A stretch of DNA of 64,000 nt from assembly GCA_050181465.1 (NCBI GenBank), contig JBFXDD010000010.1:1-64000 (forward strand), read 5' to 3'. This document shows positions 1 to 9,539 of the stretch, in pieces. Position 1 is the stretch's first letter, and each line of letters begins with the position of its first letter. Made by a program: the position numbers and the translations under genes. This DNA is from JACRLW01 sp050181465. GTDB taxonomy: Bacteria > Planctomycetota > UBA1135 > UBA2386. The notes under the pieces are model-generated. The model saw only the letters and a list, made by a program, of their open reading frames with translations, ran no database searches and was not told where the DNA came from.

Positions 1-37
1 CGCCCGATCGCGTCGCAACCCGACGCGATTGGCCCGT

Positions 38-112
38 GGTGGCTGTAGCTCAGTTGGTTAGAGCGCCTGGTTGTGGTCCAGGAGGTCGCCGGTTCAAGTC
101 CGGTGAGCCACC
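38..112 (+). tRNA. tRNA-His (anticodon GTG)
   Basis: The sequence folds into a full cloverleaf. The acceptor strand starting at 39 pairs with 105-111, the anticodon loop at 71-77 carries GTG at 73-75, and the T-arm is GCCGG-TTCAAGT-CCGGT. The extra G at 38 opposite C112 is the G-1:C73 identity pair of bacterial tRNA-His. The last acceptor pair (45/105) is a G-G mismatch, which is unusual but at a tolerant position. CCA is not encoded. Confidence 0.95.
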
Positions 113-214
113 CTTCCGCAAGGAGTCGGCGCGCAGCGTTCTCGCTGCGCGCCGATCGTTCCTCGCGCTCGCCGTCGCGAGTGCGGTTGCGCCGGGGTCG
201 GCGTGGAGGGATTC

Positions 215-799
215 ATGAGCGAGTGGCCCGAGGAACCAAAGACCGAGCCCTCCGCTTCCGGTTCGCCCGCTGCGACCGTCGCCGAATCGCGCCCACCGGT
301 ACATCAGCACTCGGGGGCGATCGTTCCGAACCGCAGTCTGAATCCGCGCGTGATCGGCTACTGGTGGGTCAGCGGACTCGTCGGGTTCGCGATCCTGGTC
401 GCGATCTTCCTCGCCGCTCTCGAACTCTTCGGTGACAAGCTGCCGGTGGCGCCGGGAGTCCTCGCGATCGTCGGGTGGTCGATCCTCGGTATCCAGCTCC
501 TGTGGGTGCTGGTCTCGCCGCCCCTGCGACACCGCCTGTGGCGCTACGCCATCGACGACACCTTCCTCGTCGCCCGCTTCGGAATTCTCGTGCGTCAGGA
601 GAAGGTGATCCCCGTCAATCGCCTCCAGCACGTCGATCTGGTTCGCGGCCCGATCGAGCGGCTCTTCGGGCTGGCGACCCTGATCGTGCACACGGCGGGC
701 ACCGACGCGGTGGCCTTTCATCTCCCTGGATTGGAGCCGGTCATCGCGCAGGCGATGCGCGATCACATCCTCCGTGCCCGCGGCCTCGACGTGGTGTGA
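215..799 (+). CDS. bPH2 (DUF304) membrane protein, YdbS-like
   Basis: This 194-residue protein has an acidic/proline-rich cytoplasmic N-terminus of about 50 residues. Two hydrophobic helices follow (around VGFAILVAIFLAAL and LAIVGWSILGIQLLWVLV), then a bacterial pleckstrin-homology (bPH2) domain with the typical YAIDD..L..R.GIL.R...VIPVNRLQHVDL pattern. The ATG at 215 is chosen because GGAGGG ends four bases upstream; a GTG at 203 is possible. It is followed two bases later by a three-domain bPH2 protein, the classical YdbS/YdbT two-gene arrangement. The molecular role of such pairs is not well defined. In Bacillus, ydbST is linked to resistance to certain bacteriocins. Confidence 0.85.
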   Translation: MSEWPEEPKTEPSASGSPAATVAESRPPVHQHSGAIVPNRSLNPRVIGYWWVSGLVGFAILVAIFLAALELFGDKLPVAPGVLAIVGWSILGIQLLWVLVSPPLRHRLWRYAIDDTFLVARFGILVRQEKVIPVNRLQHVDLVRGPIERLFGLATLIVHTAGTDAVAFHLPGLEPVIAQAMRDHILRARGLDVV

Positions 800-801
800 C
801 G

Positions 802-2337
802 GTGGACGAGGACCCGGCGATCTCCTCCGCGGCTCCAGGTGACGGCGAGCCCACGGCGACGCGTCCGCCGCGCGTCTTGGCTGCAGGTCATCTGCATCCG
901 TGGGTACTCGGACTGCGCTTCTTCGACTCGCTGCGGCAGATGGTGTTGCCGGTGGCGATCAGCATCCTCGCCAAGCAGCCGTGGCTAGCCGTGGCGAGTG
1001 CGGTGATCGCGCTGGTCGGCTTGCTCGTCGCGATCGCTCGTTACCTCACGTTCCGTTATGTGCTCGACGAACACGAGCTGTCGACGCGCGAGGGCATTCT
1101 CCATCGACAGGAGCGCCGGATCCCGGTCGATCGCATCCAGGACATGAGCTTCGAGTCGACGCTCGTCCGTCGCGCACTCGGTTTGGTCGTGGTCTCGGTG
1201 GAGACGGCGTCCGGGCAGGGCGTGGAAGCTCGACTCGACTCGCTCGGCCGCCGCGACGCCGAACTCCTCCGCGCTGCGCTGATCGCGTTGCGCACCGGTG
1301 TCGATTCCACCGCTTTGGGCGCGTCGGTTCGCAAGCCGCCCGACGAGCGACCGCTCTTGCGGGTCGACTTCGGGATGCTCGTCTTGCTCGGGATCACCAG
1401 CAATCGGGCGGGCGCCATCGTGCTCGCGCTGCTGGGCGCGGTGGAACTCGCCGACGAACTCGGCTTCCTCGGTCGAGTCGTCGGCACCTTCGGCACCGCT
1501 GCATCCGGACTGTTCGAACGCGGCGGGCCGATCGTGATGTTGACGCTGCTCGCGTTCGTCTTGCTGATCGTGGTGCTGGGCGCGGTGCTCTCCGTGGTCG
1601 CTTCCTTGCTGCGTTGGGGGGACTTCACCTTGGCGCGCCGTGACGAGGTCCTGACCTTGCGTCACGGCCTCCTGACGCGACGCGCGCACAGCCTCCCGCG
1701 CCGCCGCATCCAGCGGGTGTTGCTCGAAGCCAATCCGCTCCGGCGGCTGGTGAACGCCGTCGTCGTGCGCGCCGACTCCGCGGGCTCCGGGGCGAACGAG
1801 GCCGAGACGGCGCGCTCCGCCCGCGACGTGCTCGTACCGCTCGTCTCGATCCGCGCGGCGGAGGCGTTGGTGCCGAGTCTGCTCGAGGGGTTGCCGCATG
1901 CACGGCCGCGATGGCGCCGCGTGTCCTCGCGCCTCATCCTGCGGTTGACTTCGGAAGCGGCGATCGAGTCATTGCTCGCGATCGCCATCGCCTGGCCCTT
2001 CTTGGGTGCCTGGTCGTGCATCGCACTGCTCCTGATCCCGCTGAGCTTCGGCCACGGCACGCTGCTCTATCAGAACCTCGGATTCGCTCGTCTGCCGGGG
2101 CACGTGGCGGTTCGTTTCGGTCTGCTGTCGCGCACTCTGGCGTTCGTTCCGATCCGCAAGGTCCAGGGCGTGGTGCTGACCGCCGGTCCGATAGACCGCG
2201 TGTTCGGGCTGTGCCGAATCACGATCTATGTGGCCGGCGGCTCACCGACTCAGCTCGCGCATCTGCCGCGGGAGGAGGCCGAGCAGCTCCGTAACCTGGT
2301 CGTGCGCGAGGCTGCCGCAGCGGCGTTCGTGTGGTGA
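802..2337 (+). CDS. bPH2 (DUF304) multi-domain membrane protein, YdbT-like
   Basis: This 511-residue protein contains three bPH2/DUF304 repeats. Each begins with a YxLDE/ARRDE-like strand, is followed by R.G.L.R....P..RIQ, and ends in VV/VE...G. Paired hydrophobic segments separate them. The GTG at 802 is chosen because the frame, although open upstream, would overlap the preceding bPH2 gene for 300 bases. The start lies 2 nt after the upstream stop, so the pair is almost certainly cotranscribed. The product should be an inner-membrane protein working with its YdbS-like neighbour. Substrate and partner are not evident from sequence. Confidence 0.85.
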   Translation: MDEDPAISSAAPGDGEPTATRPPRVLAAGHLHPWVLGLRFFDSLRQMVLPVAISILAKQPWLAVASAVIALVGLLVAIARYLTFRYVLDEHELSTREGILHRQERRIPVDRIQDMSFESTLVRRALGLVVVSVETASGQGVEARLDSLGRRDAELLRAALIALRTGVDSTALGASVRKPPDERPLLRVDFGMLVLLGITSNRAGAIVLALLGAVELADELGFLGRVVGTFGTAASGLFERGGPIVMLTLLAFVLLIVVLGAVLSVVASLLRWGDFTLARRDEVLTLRHGLLTRRAHSLPRRRIQRVLLEANPLRRLVNAVVVRADSAGSGANEAETARSARDVLVPLVSIRAAEALVPSLLEGLPHARPRWRRVSSRLILRLTSEAAIESLLAIAIAWPFLGAWSCIALLLIPLSFGHGTLLYQNLGFARLPGHVAVRFGLLSRTLAFVPIRKVQGVVLTAGPIDRVFGLCRITIYVAGGSPTQLAHLPREEAEQLRNLVVREAAAAAFVW

Positions 2338-2423
2338 CCGGTGACAGGGCACCGAATTCGCGCTCGAATATCGTGCGAAGTGTTCGCTAACAGCGGCCCG
2401 CAATCGACTCAGCTCAACCGATC

Positions 2424-3296
2424 ATGACTCCAGCCGGCCAACTCCTCGCATCCATCCTCGCTGCCGTCGCCGCTTCCGCTGCGACCGTCTACGCGCTCCG
2501 CGACAGCGGGCGCGACCAGCCGAGCCCGGCGAACACGCCGACGACCGACCCCGCGGTAGCCGCGGCGCTCGAACGAATCGAAGCGCGCCTGTCCGGGCTC
2601 GAGACGCGCGCCTCAAACCAACCGCTGTCGGCGCAATCGGCCTCCCGCACCGAGGCAGCGCTGAGTCGAGCCGAGGTGGAGGCGATGGTGCGCGAAGCGG
2701 TGGCCGCGGCCAAGCCTGCGGTAGCCGGCGGGGGAGCGGCGGACGGCGAGGCGATGGATCTGAACGCAACCTACGAGGAGATCCTGGCTGCACACGGCGA
2801 CGCCGGCTTCGCCGTCTGGGCGAAGGCGCGGAAGGCCGGGATCCACAAGGAACTGCTTGCCAAGTTCGCCGCCTTCGCGAAGGCCAACCCACGCTCCGCG
2901 GAGGCCCAGTACCAACACGGCCGTGCCTGCGTACAGGCGCTGGTCGGCTCTGCCGACTTCCTCGAGCAGTCGACCTTGTCCCAGACCGCCGACGCCGCCT
3001 TCGATGCCGCTCTCGCCGTCGACGAGACTCATTGGGAGGCGCGTTACTCGAAGGCGGTCAGCTACAGCTTCTGGCCGGACTTCCTCGGCAAGAAGAAGGA
3101 AGCGATCGCGCACCTCGAGACCCTGATCGGCCAACAGGAGCAGGTCCCGAGCGAAGCGAAGCACCTCGAGAGTTACATCACCCTCGGCAACCTCTTGATG
3201 CAAATGGGCAAGGACGCCGAGGCCAAGGCTGCATTCGAGCGCGGTCTCGCGCGCTTCCCCGACGAGCGCCGCTTGCTGGAGAAGCTGGGTCGCTGA
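2424..3296 (+). CDS. membrane-anchored TPR-like protein
   Basis: This 290-residue protein has an N-terminal hydrophobic segment (LLASILAAVAASAATVYAL, about residues 7-25). A predicted coiled-coil/low-complexity linker follows to about residue 110, then an alpha-helical C-terminal half. The helical part carries tetratricopeptide-type helices (A.AQYQHGRAC, A.AAFDAALAVDETHWEARYSKA, YITLGNLLMQMGKDAEAKAAFERGL). The last segment is a clear TPR. Such proteins usually scaffold complexes at the membrane, but no specific partner is indicated. It is convergent with the lipoprotein gene that ends 39 bases beyond it. No strong Shine-Dalgarno precedes the ATG. Confidence 0.7.
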   Translation: MTPAGQLLASILAAVAASAATVYALRDSGRDQPSPANTPTTDPAVAAALERIEARLSGLETRASNQPLSAQSASRTEAALSRAEVEAMVREAVAAAKPAVAGGGAADGEAMDLNATYEEILAAHGDAGFAVWAKARKAGIHKELLAKFAAFAKANPRSAEAQYQHGRACVQALVGSADFLEQSTLSQTADAAFDAALAVDETHWEARYSKAVSYSFWPDFLGKKKEAIAHLETLIGQQEQVPSEAKHLESYITLGNLLMQMGKDAEAKAAFERGLARFPDERRLLEKLGR

Positions 3297-3335
3297 TTCG
3301 CCGGAGACGGCCCGCGCATGCGGAGACGCCTGCGC

Positions 3336-6323
3336 TCAGCGGGACTTCGGCGGCGCGGCCCTCGCACGACGGGCGACTGCGCTCTCGATCGCGGCGAGCT
3401 CTTGCGAGATGCGCCGCGCTTCCGCGCTGCCCGCGATCTCCACGGTGACGGCGGCGATTTCGGCCGCGCGACCTTCGACCGTCTGGATCACCGGACGCCA
3501 CGCGAGGCGCAGTGCGGCGTAGGGGTCGCCGCTCACCGTGCACCAGTCGCGCGCGAGAATCGCAGCCCGAGCTGCATCGGTGGCCGCGAGGACGATCGCC
3601 AGCGAGTCTTCCGCGGTGTCGAGTTCGCTCGATCGGATCAGCGAGTCGAGAGCGCGCGCTCTGGTCGGGCCGTCGGCGGCACGAACGGCCGCAAGCGCGA
3701 ACGACCAGCGTTCGAGGGATTGCCGCGACTGTGGTGTGAAGTCGCCGACCTCAGTCGCTCGTGAGATGCGTTCGGCGAGGGCGGCGGTCGCTTCGAGATC
3801 CACACCGCCGCGTCGCAACTGGGAGCCGAGCCAGTTCGACCAGAGTGCGGGATGGCGCTGTAGCCCGGCCCACGTCGCGTCGACGTCGAGCGGAACGTGC
3901 GCGACTGCCGCCGCGCGTCCGAGCGAACGCAGCAGCACACGTTCCTCGCCCAACGCGGTTCTCAGCGAGGCGAACTCGACCTGCGCTCGCAGGGACTCGG
4001 GATACTTCGAACCACCGGCGGTGATCTTGGCCAGGCAGTTGCCGAGTCGGTCGTCGTCGGCGGCAAAGGGTGCCGCATCCGCGACGAGCGTCACGAGCGC
4101 GTCGAGGTCGGTGCCGGCGGCATCGCCGATCTGCTGTTCGAGTCGAGGCACGACGTGATTGCCGACGAAGTCCGCACCCTCCCGGGCGTAGCCGTGTGCG
4201 GCGAGCAGGTCGAAGATCGCGGTCTGCTCCCGAAGACGAGCCGTGGGTGATTCCGTGGCGCCGACCAGGCTGGCCGCAAGCGCGTCGAGCGACTGCAGGA
4301 TCGTCGGCCGATCGCCGACTTGCAGCGCTGCGGCGAGCCGCAGCCGATCGATCGAGAAGCGCGAACTGTTCGCGGTCACGCGGGAACGGACGTGATCGAG
4401 CAGTGCGAGGGCGCCGCGCGGCTCGAAGCTGCGGATGCGCAACTCGGCGAGGAGCATCGAGAGGCTGGGCGGTGGTTCCGCCGACGCTCGCACGAGTTCC
4501 CCGCTGAGCGATTCGATCGCGGTCGCCAGCGCCCCGCGATCGAGGCTGTGCTGCAGGTGTTCGAAGCGCCGCATGGCCACGACGTCGACCAGCGCCCGCA
4601 GGTCGATGTGATCGCGCGTGGGGTACGAACGCGGACCGGCGCGGCGACGGATCGGGATCCGTTGGGGGTCGACGATCGCCGAGCGGTCGCACCAGGTCAC
4701 TGCGGTTGCGAGTGCGCTCTCGAGGTCGGGTCCGGCGAATCGCGCGCTGTCGCCCACACGGACGAGTGACACCGAGTGTCGACTGCCGATCGACTCGGCC
4801 CACAAGACCGCGTCCTCGTTCGGCAGGTCGAGAACGACGGAACGTCGCTGCGCTCGGCTCTGGACGTCGTTGCCCAGTTCGAGGCACGCGTTCGCATCGG
4901 CGATCCACGAGCCGCCGCAGAAGGTCGGACCCGCAGGATCGGAGAGGCGCAGGAGGCGGTTCTCGAGTGCGGCGTCGGCGTTCGCGGGAATCGTTCGCGT
5001 GACGTGGGCGAGGATGGTCTGGAGATCGCCGGGCGTGCGCACCAGCGACGCGGCGTCCGTGCAGAACGTGTCATACGCGTTGCCGATCCCGGCCGCCGGG
5101 GCGCGCAGCAAGCCGTGTTCGAACAGAATCACCTGGAGGCGACCATCCAGATCTTCGACCGGAAGATGCGGCGGAAGCGCATCGAGCAGATTCCGGCCGC
5201 CGAGGATCTCGCGCTGCCAGATCTCACGGCCGGCGACGAAGGACTCCTTCGGATTCCAGCGCGCCACGCGCAGACCCGCGCGCACCAACTCCAGCTCGCG
5301 GACCTGATCGTAGTCGATGGGGGTGCCAAGGCGCCAGGTGCGGGGCAACGAGGTGACGATCCAACAATCCGTCAGCCAATCTCGGCCGTGCGCAGTGAGA
5401 ACACGCGCCGGTTGGGCGATCCGAACGGCGTCGTGCGAGCTCACGATCGCGATCGTGCGTCCACTGCGCGTGACGAAGTGATCGACGCGCTGCGCAGCGT
5501 CCTCCCACGTCATGGTCGGCACCGGCCCGAAGGCTTCGATCACGCGTTGGCGGCGACGGCTCGATTCGCGATCGGCGCGAAACGTTGCGTCTTCGAGCAC
5601 GTGCCACAGCACGGTGGGGTGCAGGGCAGAGTTCTGTGGTTCCTCGACCCTTGCGTTCGAGGCGAGGGCGAGCTCGCGCAGACGCTCGCGAAGGCTCGCG
5701 TCAGGGTCGTCGGGTGCGGCGCGGGAATCCACCAGTGCTTCGATCGCGGCGTTTCGTTCTGCGATCGCAGTCGTCGACAGCGGCGGGGCCGCGAGCTTCC
5801 GCATCGATCCGTCTGCGTGCATCACGCGATCGGCGAACTCGATCGCGACCCCGAGGATCGGATGGTGAATGGCGCGACCCTCGGCGATCATGGGCGACAG
5901 CGAAGGTTCGATCGACACAGCGGGAACCTCGCCGGTCGAGGCCTGCTCCGCCGTACGATTGGCGACTCGCGCCACTTCCTCGGCGTTCTGGCGCAGGAGG
6001 ATGTCTGGGCCGAGTGCCACGCGCCGGCCGCCGGCGAAGCAGATCGGCTCGCCCTCTGACGTGACGCCGACGATGTCGAGGAAGCGGCTGCCGAAGCGCA
6101 GGCCGCATCGCGGGCCGTCGACCTGGATCGCCGGGAGCACATTCCCCAGTCGTTCGGCGAGTTGTTCCGCCACGGACGGTGAACGACTCGTCGAGCCGGC
6201 GATCGATCCGACGTCAGCATCGCCGCTGCATCCCACGGCAGCGATGCCGGCGAGAACTGCGGCCAGACCGAGCCGACGCGTCGTGCGCGCGCCTGCGTGC
6301 GCATGGAATTCGAATCTCCCCAT
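3336..6323 (-). CDS. large lipoprotein of unknown function
   Basis: This 995-residue protein starts at ATG 6323, preceded by a good Shine-Dalgarno (AAGGAGAT). The longer frame to 6371 lacks one. The N-terminus has a twin-arginine-like basic stretch, a hydrophobic core and a lipobox ending AAVGC, so it is probably exported and lipidated. The N-terminal half is mixed alpha/beta with scattered cysteines. The C-terminal half (about 600-995) is strongly helical and Ala/Leu-rich with TPR/alpha-solenoid character (LRLAAALQVGDRPTILQSL, TAIFDLLAAHGYAREGADF). No catalytic signature was recognised. The gap to the upstream cystathionine synthase gene is about 90 bases on the same strand. Confidence 0.6.
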   Translation of the reverse strand: MGRFEFHAHAGARTTRRLGLAAVLAGIAAVGCSGDADVGSIAGSTSRSPSVAEQLAERLGNVLPAIQVDGPRCGLRFGSRFLDIVGVTSEGEPICFAGGRRVALGPDILLRQNAEEVARVANRTAEQASTGEVPAVSIEPSLSPMIAEGRAIHHPILGVAIEFADRVMHADGSMRKLAAPPLSTTAIAERNAAIEALVDSRAAPDDPDASLRERLRELALASNARVEEPQNSALHPTVLWHVLEDATFRADRESSRRRQRVIEAFGPVPTMTWEDAAQRVDHFVTRSGRTIAIVSSHDAVRIAQPARVLTAHGRDWLTDCWIVTSLPRTWRLGTPIDYDQVRELELVRAGLRVARWNPKESFVAGREIWQREILGGRNLLDALPPHLPVEDLDGRLQVILFEHGLLRAPAAGIGNAYDTFCTDAASLVRTPGDLQTILAHVTRTIPANADAALENRLLRLSDPAGPTFCGGSWIADANACLELGNDVQSRAQRRSVVLDLPNEDAVLWAESIGSRHSVSLVRVGDSARFAGPDLESALATAVTWCDRSAIVDPQRIPIRRRAGPRSYPTRDHIDLRALVDVVAMRRFEHLQHSLDRGALATAIESLSGELVRASAEPPPSLSMLLAELRIRSFEPRGALALLDHVRSRVTANSSRFSIDRLRLAAALQVGDRPTILQSLDALAASLVGATESPTARLREQTAIFDLLAAHGYAREGADFVGNHVVPRLEQQIGDAAGTDLDALVTLVADAAPFAADDDRLGNCLAKITAGGSKYPESLRAQVEFASLRTALGEERVLLRSLGRAAAVAHVPLDVDATWAGLQRHPALWSNWLGSQLRRGGVDLEATAALAERISRATEVGDFTPQSRQSLERWSFALAAVRAADGPTRARALDSLIRSSELDTAEDSLAIVLAATDAARAAILARDWCTVSGDPYAALRLAWRPVIQTVEGRAAEIAAVTVEIAGSAEARRISQELAAIESAVARRARAAPPKSR

Positions 6324-6413
6324 CGTGATCTCCTTCTCCTTCACTCGATTGCTTGCGTTGCGCTCGCGCACGGGCGCGCGAGGCTGCGGCGTGCACCGCA
6401 GCGGCCGTGCGAC

Positions 6414-7778
6414 TCAGTGCACGGCCGGCTTGCGGGTCATGTACTCGATCAGATCCAGTTTCGTCAGCAGGCCGAGGATGCGCTTCTCGTCGTCGACGAC
6501 CAAGGCGACCTCGCCGCGTTCGAAGATGTCCGGCAGCAACGCGGCCGGCGCGTGTTCCCCGACCGTCGAGACCTGCCGGTGCATGAGCTCCGCCAACGCG
6601 GTGTCCGCGCTCGCGTTGCCGTCGAGCAGCACGTGCAACACGTCCGACTCGGTCAGGATTCCGGCGAGCTTGCCGTGATCCGTCACCGGAATCTGTGAGA
6701 AGCCGCGCTCCTTGAACATGCGCACCGCCTCGCGCAGCTTGCTGCCGATGTCGAGCGTCACGACTTCGCGCGGCGGCATCGAGCGGACGATGTCCGCGAC
6801 CGTTCCGACCGCCCACTCCTTGTCCTGGAAGCCGTTCTCGCGCATCCAGCGGTCGTCGACGAACTTGGTCAGGTAGTTGCGGATGGAATCGGGCAACAAG
6901 GTGACCACGCGCGCGCCCTTCGGCAGCTCCTTCGCTACCTGCATCGCCGCCCACACTGCTGAGCCGGAAGATCCGCCGACCAGCAAACCCTCGTGTCGGA
7001 TGAGTTGGCGAGCGACTCGGAAGGAGTCACGGTCATTCGACTTGATCCAACGATCGACCAGCGATCGGTCGAGCACGTCGGGGATGAAGTCGTAGCCGAT
7101 GCCTTCGACCTTGTAGCTCTTGATCTGGCCCGGTCCGGCGAGGATGGATCCTTCCGGATCGACACCGACCACCTGAACCTTGGGATGATCGCGCTTGATG
7201 CGGCGCGCGATCCCACTCAGGGTGCCGCCGGTTCCCGCGGTGAGCACGATGGCGTCGAGTCGGCCGTCGCACTGTTCGAGGATCTCTTCCGCGGTGCCCT
7301 CCGAGTGGGCGTTCGGATTGCTCGGGTTCGCGTACTGGTCGAGGATGTGCGCGTTCGGGATGACCTCTCGCAGGCGCTTGGCAACGCCGATGTGGCTCTC
7401 CGGCGAATCCCAAGCCGCTTCCGTCGGCGTGCGGATGATCTCGGCACCCAGCGCCTCGAGCACCACCTGCTTCTCGCGACTCATCTTCTGCGGCATGGTG
7501 ATGATCATCCGGTAGCCGCGCACGGCCGCGGCCATGGCGAGGCCGATGCCGGTGTTGCCCGAGGTCGGTTCGATCAGCGTGTCGCCCGGCTTGATGCGTC
7601 CGGCGGCCTCGGCATCGAGGAGCATCCGCACGCCGATGCGATCCTTCACCGAGCCGCCCGGGTTCATGAACTCGCACTTGGCGAGGATCTCGGCGTTGAG
7701 GTGGCGGCCGACGCGCTCGAGGCGAACGAGCGGGGTCTTGCCGACCGCGGACAGGATCGAGGAATGGATCTTCTGCAT
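6414..7778 (-). CDS. cystathionine beta-synthase (PLP enzyme with CBS-domain pair)
   Basis: This 454-residue protein condenses serine (or O-acetylserine-type substrates) with homocysteine or sulfide in transsulfuration/cysteine metabolism. Fold-type II PLP motifs are clear: the PLP lysine lies in NPGGSVKDR (K45), EPTSGNTG binds the cofactor phosphate/substrate, and a GTGGT loop and GGSSGSA follow. Residues from about 330 form two tandem CBS domains (MPPREVVTLDIGSKLREAV..., LMHRQVSTV...), as in CBS-type regulated enzymes. The start at ATG 7778 fits the family N-terminus; an upstream start at 7832 is possible but would add a non-homologous leader. It is divergent from the Arg-rich hypothetical at 7929. 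Confidence 0.88.
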   Translation of the reverse strand: MQKIHSSILSAVGKTPLVRLERVGRHLNAEILAKCEFMNPGGSVKDRIGVRMLLDAEAAGRIKPGDTLIEPTSGNTGIGLAMAAAVRGYRMIITMPQKMSREKQVVLEALGAEIIRTPTEAAWDSPESHIGVAKRLREVIPNAHILDQYANPSNPNAHSEGTAEEILEQCDGRLDAIVLTAGTGGTLSGIARRIKRDHPKVQVVGVDPEGSILAGPGQIKSYKVEGIGYDFIPDVLDRSLVDRWIKSNDRDSFRVARQLIRHEGLLVGGSSGSAVWAAMQVAKELPKGARVVTLLPDSIRNYLTKFVDDRWMRENGFQDKEWAVGTVADIVRSMPPREVVTLDIGSKLREAVRMFKERGFSQIPVTDHGKLAGILTESDVLHVLLDGNASADTALAELMHRQVSTVGEHAPAALLPDIFERGEVALVVDDEKRILGLLTKLDLIEYMTRKPAVH

Positions 7779-7928
7779 GGCACAGGTCGCCGGGCGATCC
7801 CCGGCGACGGACGGGACGGTTGGGGCCGCCATTCAAGCAGGGCTCACAGTTCGTTCCCAACCTCACTGGAGCGGCGTTCCTTCGCGGGCTGGTCTTCCCT
7901 ACATTCGGCAACCCAACGCGAGGAACTC

Positions 7929-9539
7929 GTGAACGAAGAGCGCAACGAATCCGAGACGGTCCACGAGGTCCCGCCCGCCACGCCGGCGATCGGCGAGGCT
8001 GCGAACCAGAACCCGAACTCCGCGACCGGCGAGGCGACGCCGCGTCGTCGCCGCCGCCGTCGGCGCCGTCGCAGTCGCGATGGATCCGGCGACAGTCCGG
8101 CGGGCGCCGAGCCGAGTCCTGCCGAAGGTGTCGACAGTGGCGAGGGCGCGGCGGGCGCGGTCGTCGAACGCGTCGACGGCAGTCCGCCCGCGGCGGCCGG
8201 CAAGCGCCGCAAGCGCTCGCGCAAGCGCAAGCCGGGCGAGGCGCCCGAGCGGAAGGCCGTCGCCGGGGAGTCGCCGCGACGGCGGCGCGAGGCGCCCGTC
8301 GATCGGCGTCCCAAGCGGGGACCGACCGAGTTGGCGACCTTGGCCGTGCGCGCGCTCGCGGCGATGGGCGATCGGCTCCTCGATCTGGAAGGCGTGCCGG
8401 CGATCGGCCGGCCGCGACACCTCGAGATCCGGCTCAAGGTGCCGCTCGAAGCAGGACCCGACCTCGCGGCCAGTGCCCGCCAGGTGGTCGAGCAGATCGT
8501 CGCGCGCGTGCGCGATGTGCGCGAACACGAAGCGGCGCTCGAGCCGGGCGCGGTCTACTGCTACTTCACCGGCAGCGCGAGTGCGGTGCACTCGCGACCG
8601 CCGGCTGCGCGGCAGGTCTTCGAGGGCTACGGCTCGACCGGGCGACCGAACTTCGCCGACTTCACGACCTTGGCGATCGAGCGGCGCGCGGAGGCGATCG
8701 ATCGGCTCGTCGCCGGTGAGGATCTCATCGTGACCAGCGTCAGCATGGGGCGCGTATTGCGCACCCAGCAGCTCCACGAGTTCGGGCATTCGTCGCCCGT
8801 GTTCCGCATCCTCGGTCAGGTCGACGCCGGGCTGTTCCCGCTCGCCGGTTCGGAAGAGCGCGCGGCGTTCTCGTTCCAACTGCTGCGCGCGCAGACGCTC
8901 GATGGACTCGTGCGCTTCCGACTGCACTGGGTGAGTGCGGCCGATCTGCGAGACGTCGCCGATCCGAGTGTGGCGTCGATCCTCAAGCGCTTCCAACAAC
9001 GGCTCGATCACGAGTCGCTGAGGTATCAAGGACTCGATGCGAACGGCAAGGCCGGCGACATCGAGGAGTTCGTGCAACCCTTCCTGATGGATCTCAGCAA
9101 GCAGCTCGCGGGGCGGGCGCGGCGCGCGATGCATCGCACCGATCACGCCAACGAGCGTGTCGAGGAGCGGAGTCGTCCGACCGCGAAATGTTGGGACGAC
9201 GCGCGCGAGGCGGGCGACGATCGCATCCTGCGCGATGACGAGCAGAACACGATCGTGGTGGTGGGGCCGCGCAATCGCGTGCACGTCTTCAGTCGCGATG
9301 CGAAGCACGTCACGAGTTTCGTGTTGTCGGGCTCGCAGGTGAACCGGCGCGTGCAGGAGGGGCGCTGGCACTACTCCGAGCCGGTCGATCGGGGCGAGTT
9401 CCGCATCGCGCTCAAGAAGCGCAGCAGCGAGCCGGTTGTCGATGGCGTCGGTCCCGAGACGGCCGCAGGCGAGTCGGCGGCGGCTTCGCCGAGTGCCCCT
9501 GCCTCAGCCGAACGCCGCGAGGGTGGCGAGAACCACTAG
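7929..9539 (+). CDS. conserved hypothetical with Arg-rich, nucleic-acid-binding-like N-terminus
   Basis: This 536-residue protein starts at GTG 7929 with a GAGGA Shine-Dalgarno. Residues 1-130 look disordered: an acidic head, ten consecutive arginines at 39-48, then alternating Pro/Ala/Gly-rich and Lys/Arg-rich blocks. Residues 135-500 look globular, with a conserved-looking core (GAVYCYFTGSAS, PNFADFTTLAIERR, FPLAGSEERAAFSFQLLR). The pattern resembles RNA-associated proteins that have basic low-complexity tails, but no known domain was identified. The last 36 bases overlap the convergent mgtE gene tail to tail. Confidence 0.65.
   Translation: MNEERNESETVHEVPPATPAIGEAANQNPNSATGEATPRRRRRRRRRRSRDGSGDSPAGAEPSPAEGVDSGEGAAGAVVERVDGSPPAAAGKRRKRSRKRKPGEAPERKAVAGESPRRRREAPVDRRPKRGPTELATLAVRALAAMGDRLLDLEGVPAIGRPRHLEIRLKVPLEAGPDLAASARQVVEQIVARVRDVREHEAALEPGAVYCYFTGSASAVHSRPPAARQVFEGYGSTGRPNFADFTTLAIERRAEAIDRLVAGEDLIVTSVSMGRVLRTQQLHEFGHSSPVFRILGQVDAGLFPLAGSEERAAFSFQLLRAQTLDGLVRFRLHWVSAADLRDVADPSVASILKRFQQRLDHESLRYQGLDANGKAGDIEEFVQPFLMDLSKQLAGRARRAMHRTDHANERVEERSRPTAKCWDDAREAGDDRILRDDEQNTIVVVGPRNRVHVFSRDAKHVTSFVLSGSQVNRRVQEGRWHYSEPVDRGEFRIALKKRSSEPVVDGVGPETAAGESAAASPSAPASAERREGGENH

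Noticed and set aside
38..112. tRNA-His as a pseudo-tRNA because of the 45/105 mismatch
   Set aside because: All other stems, the anticodon, T-loop and G-1 feature are intact; one weak closing pair is tolerated.
475..801. Long upstream extension of the YdbT-like frame
   Set aside because: It would overlap the first bPH2 gene for 325 bases in another frame and is Arg/Pro-rich; GTG 802 follows the upstream stop directly.
3336..6371. Start of the large lipoprotein at 6371
   Set aside because: The strong Shine-Dalgarno and signal peptide place the start at ATG 6323.
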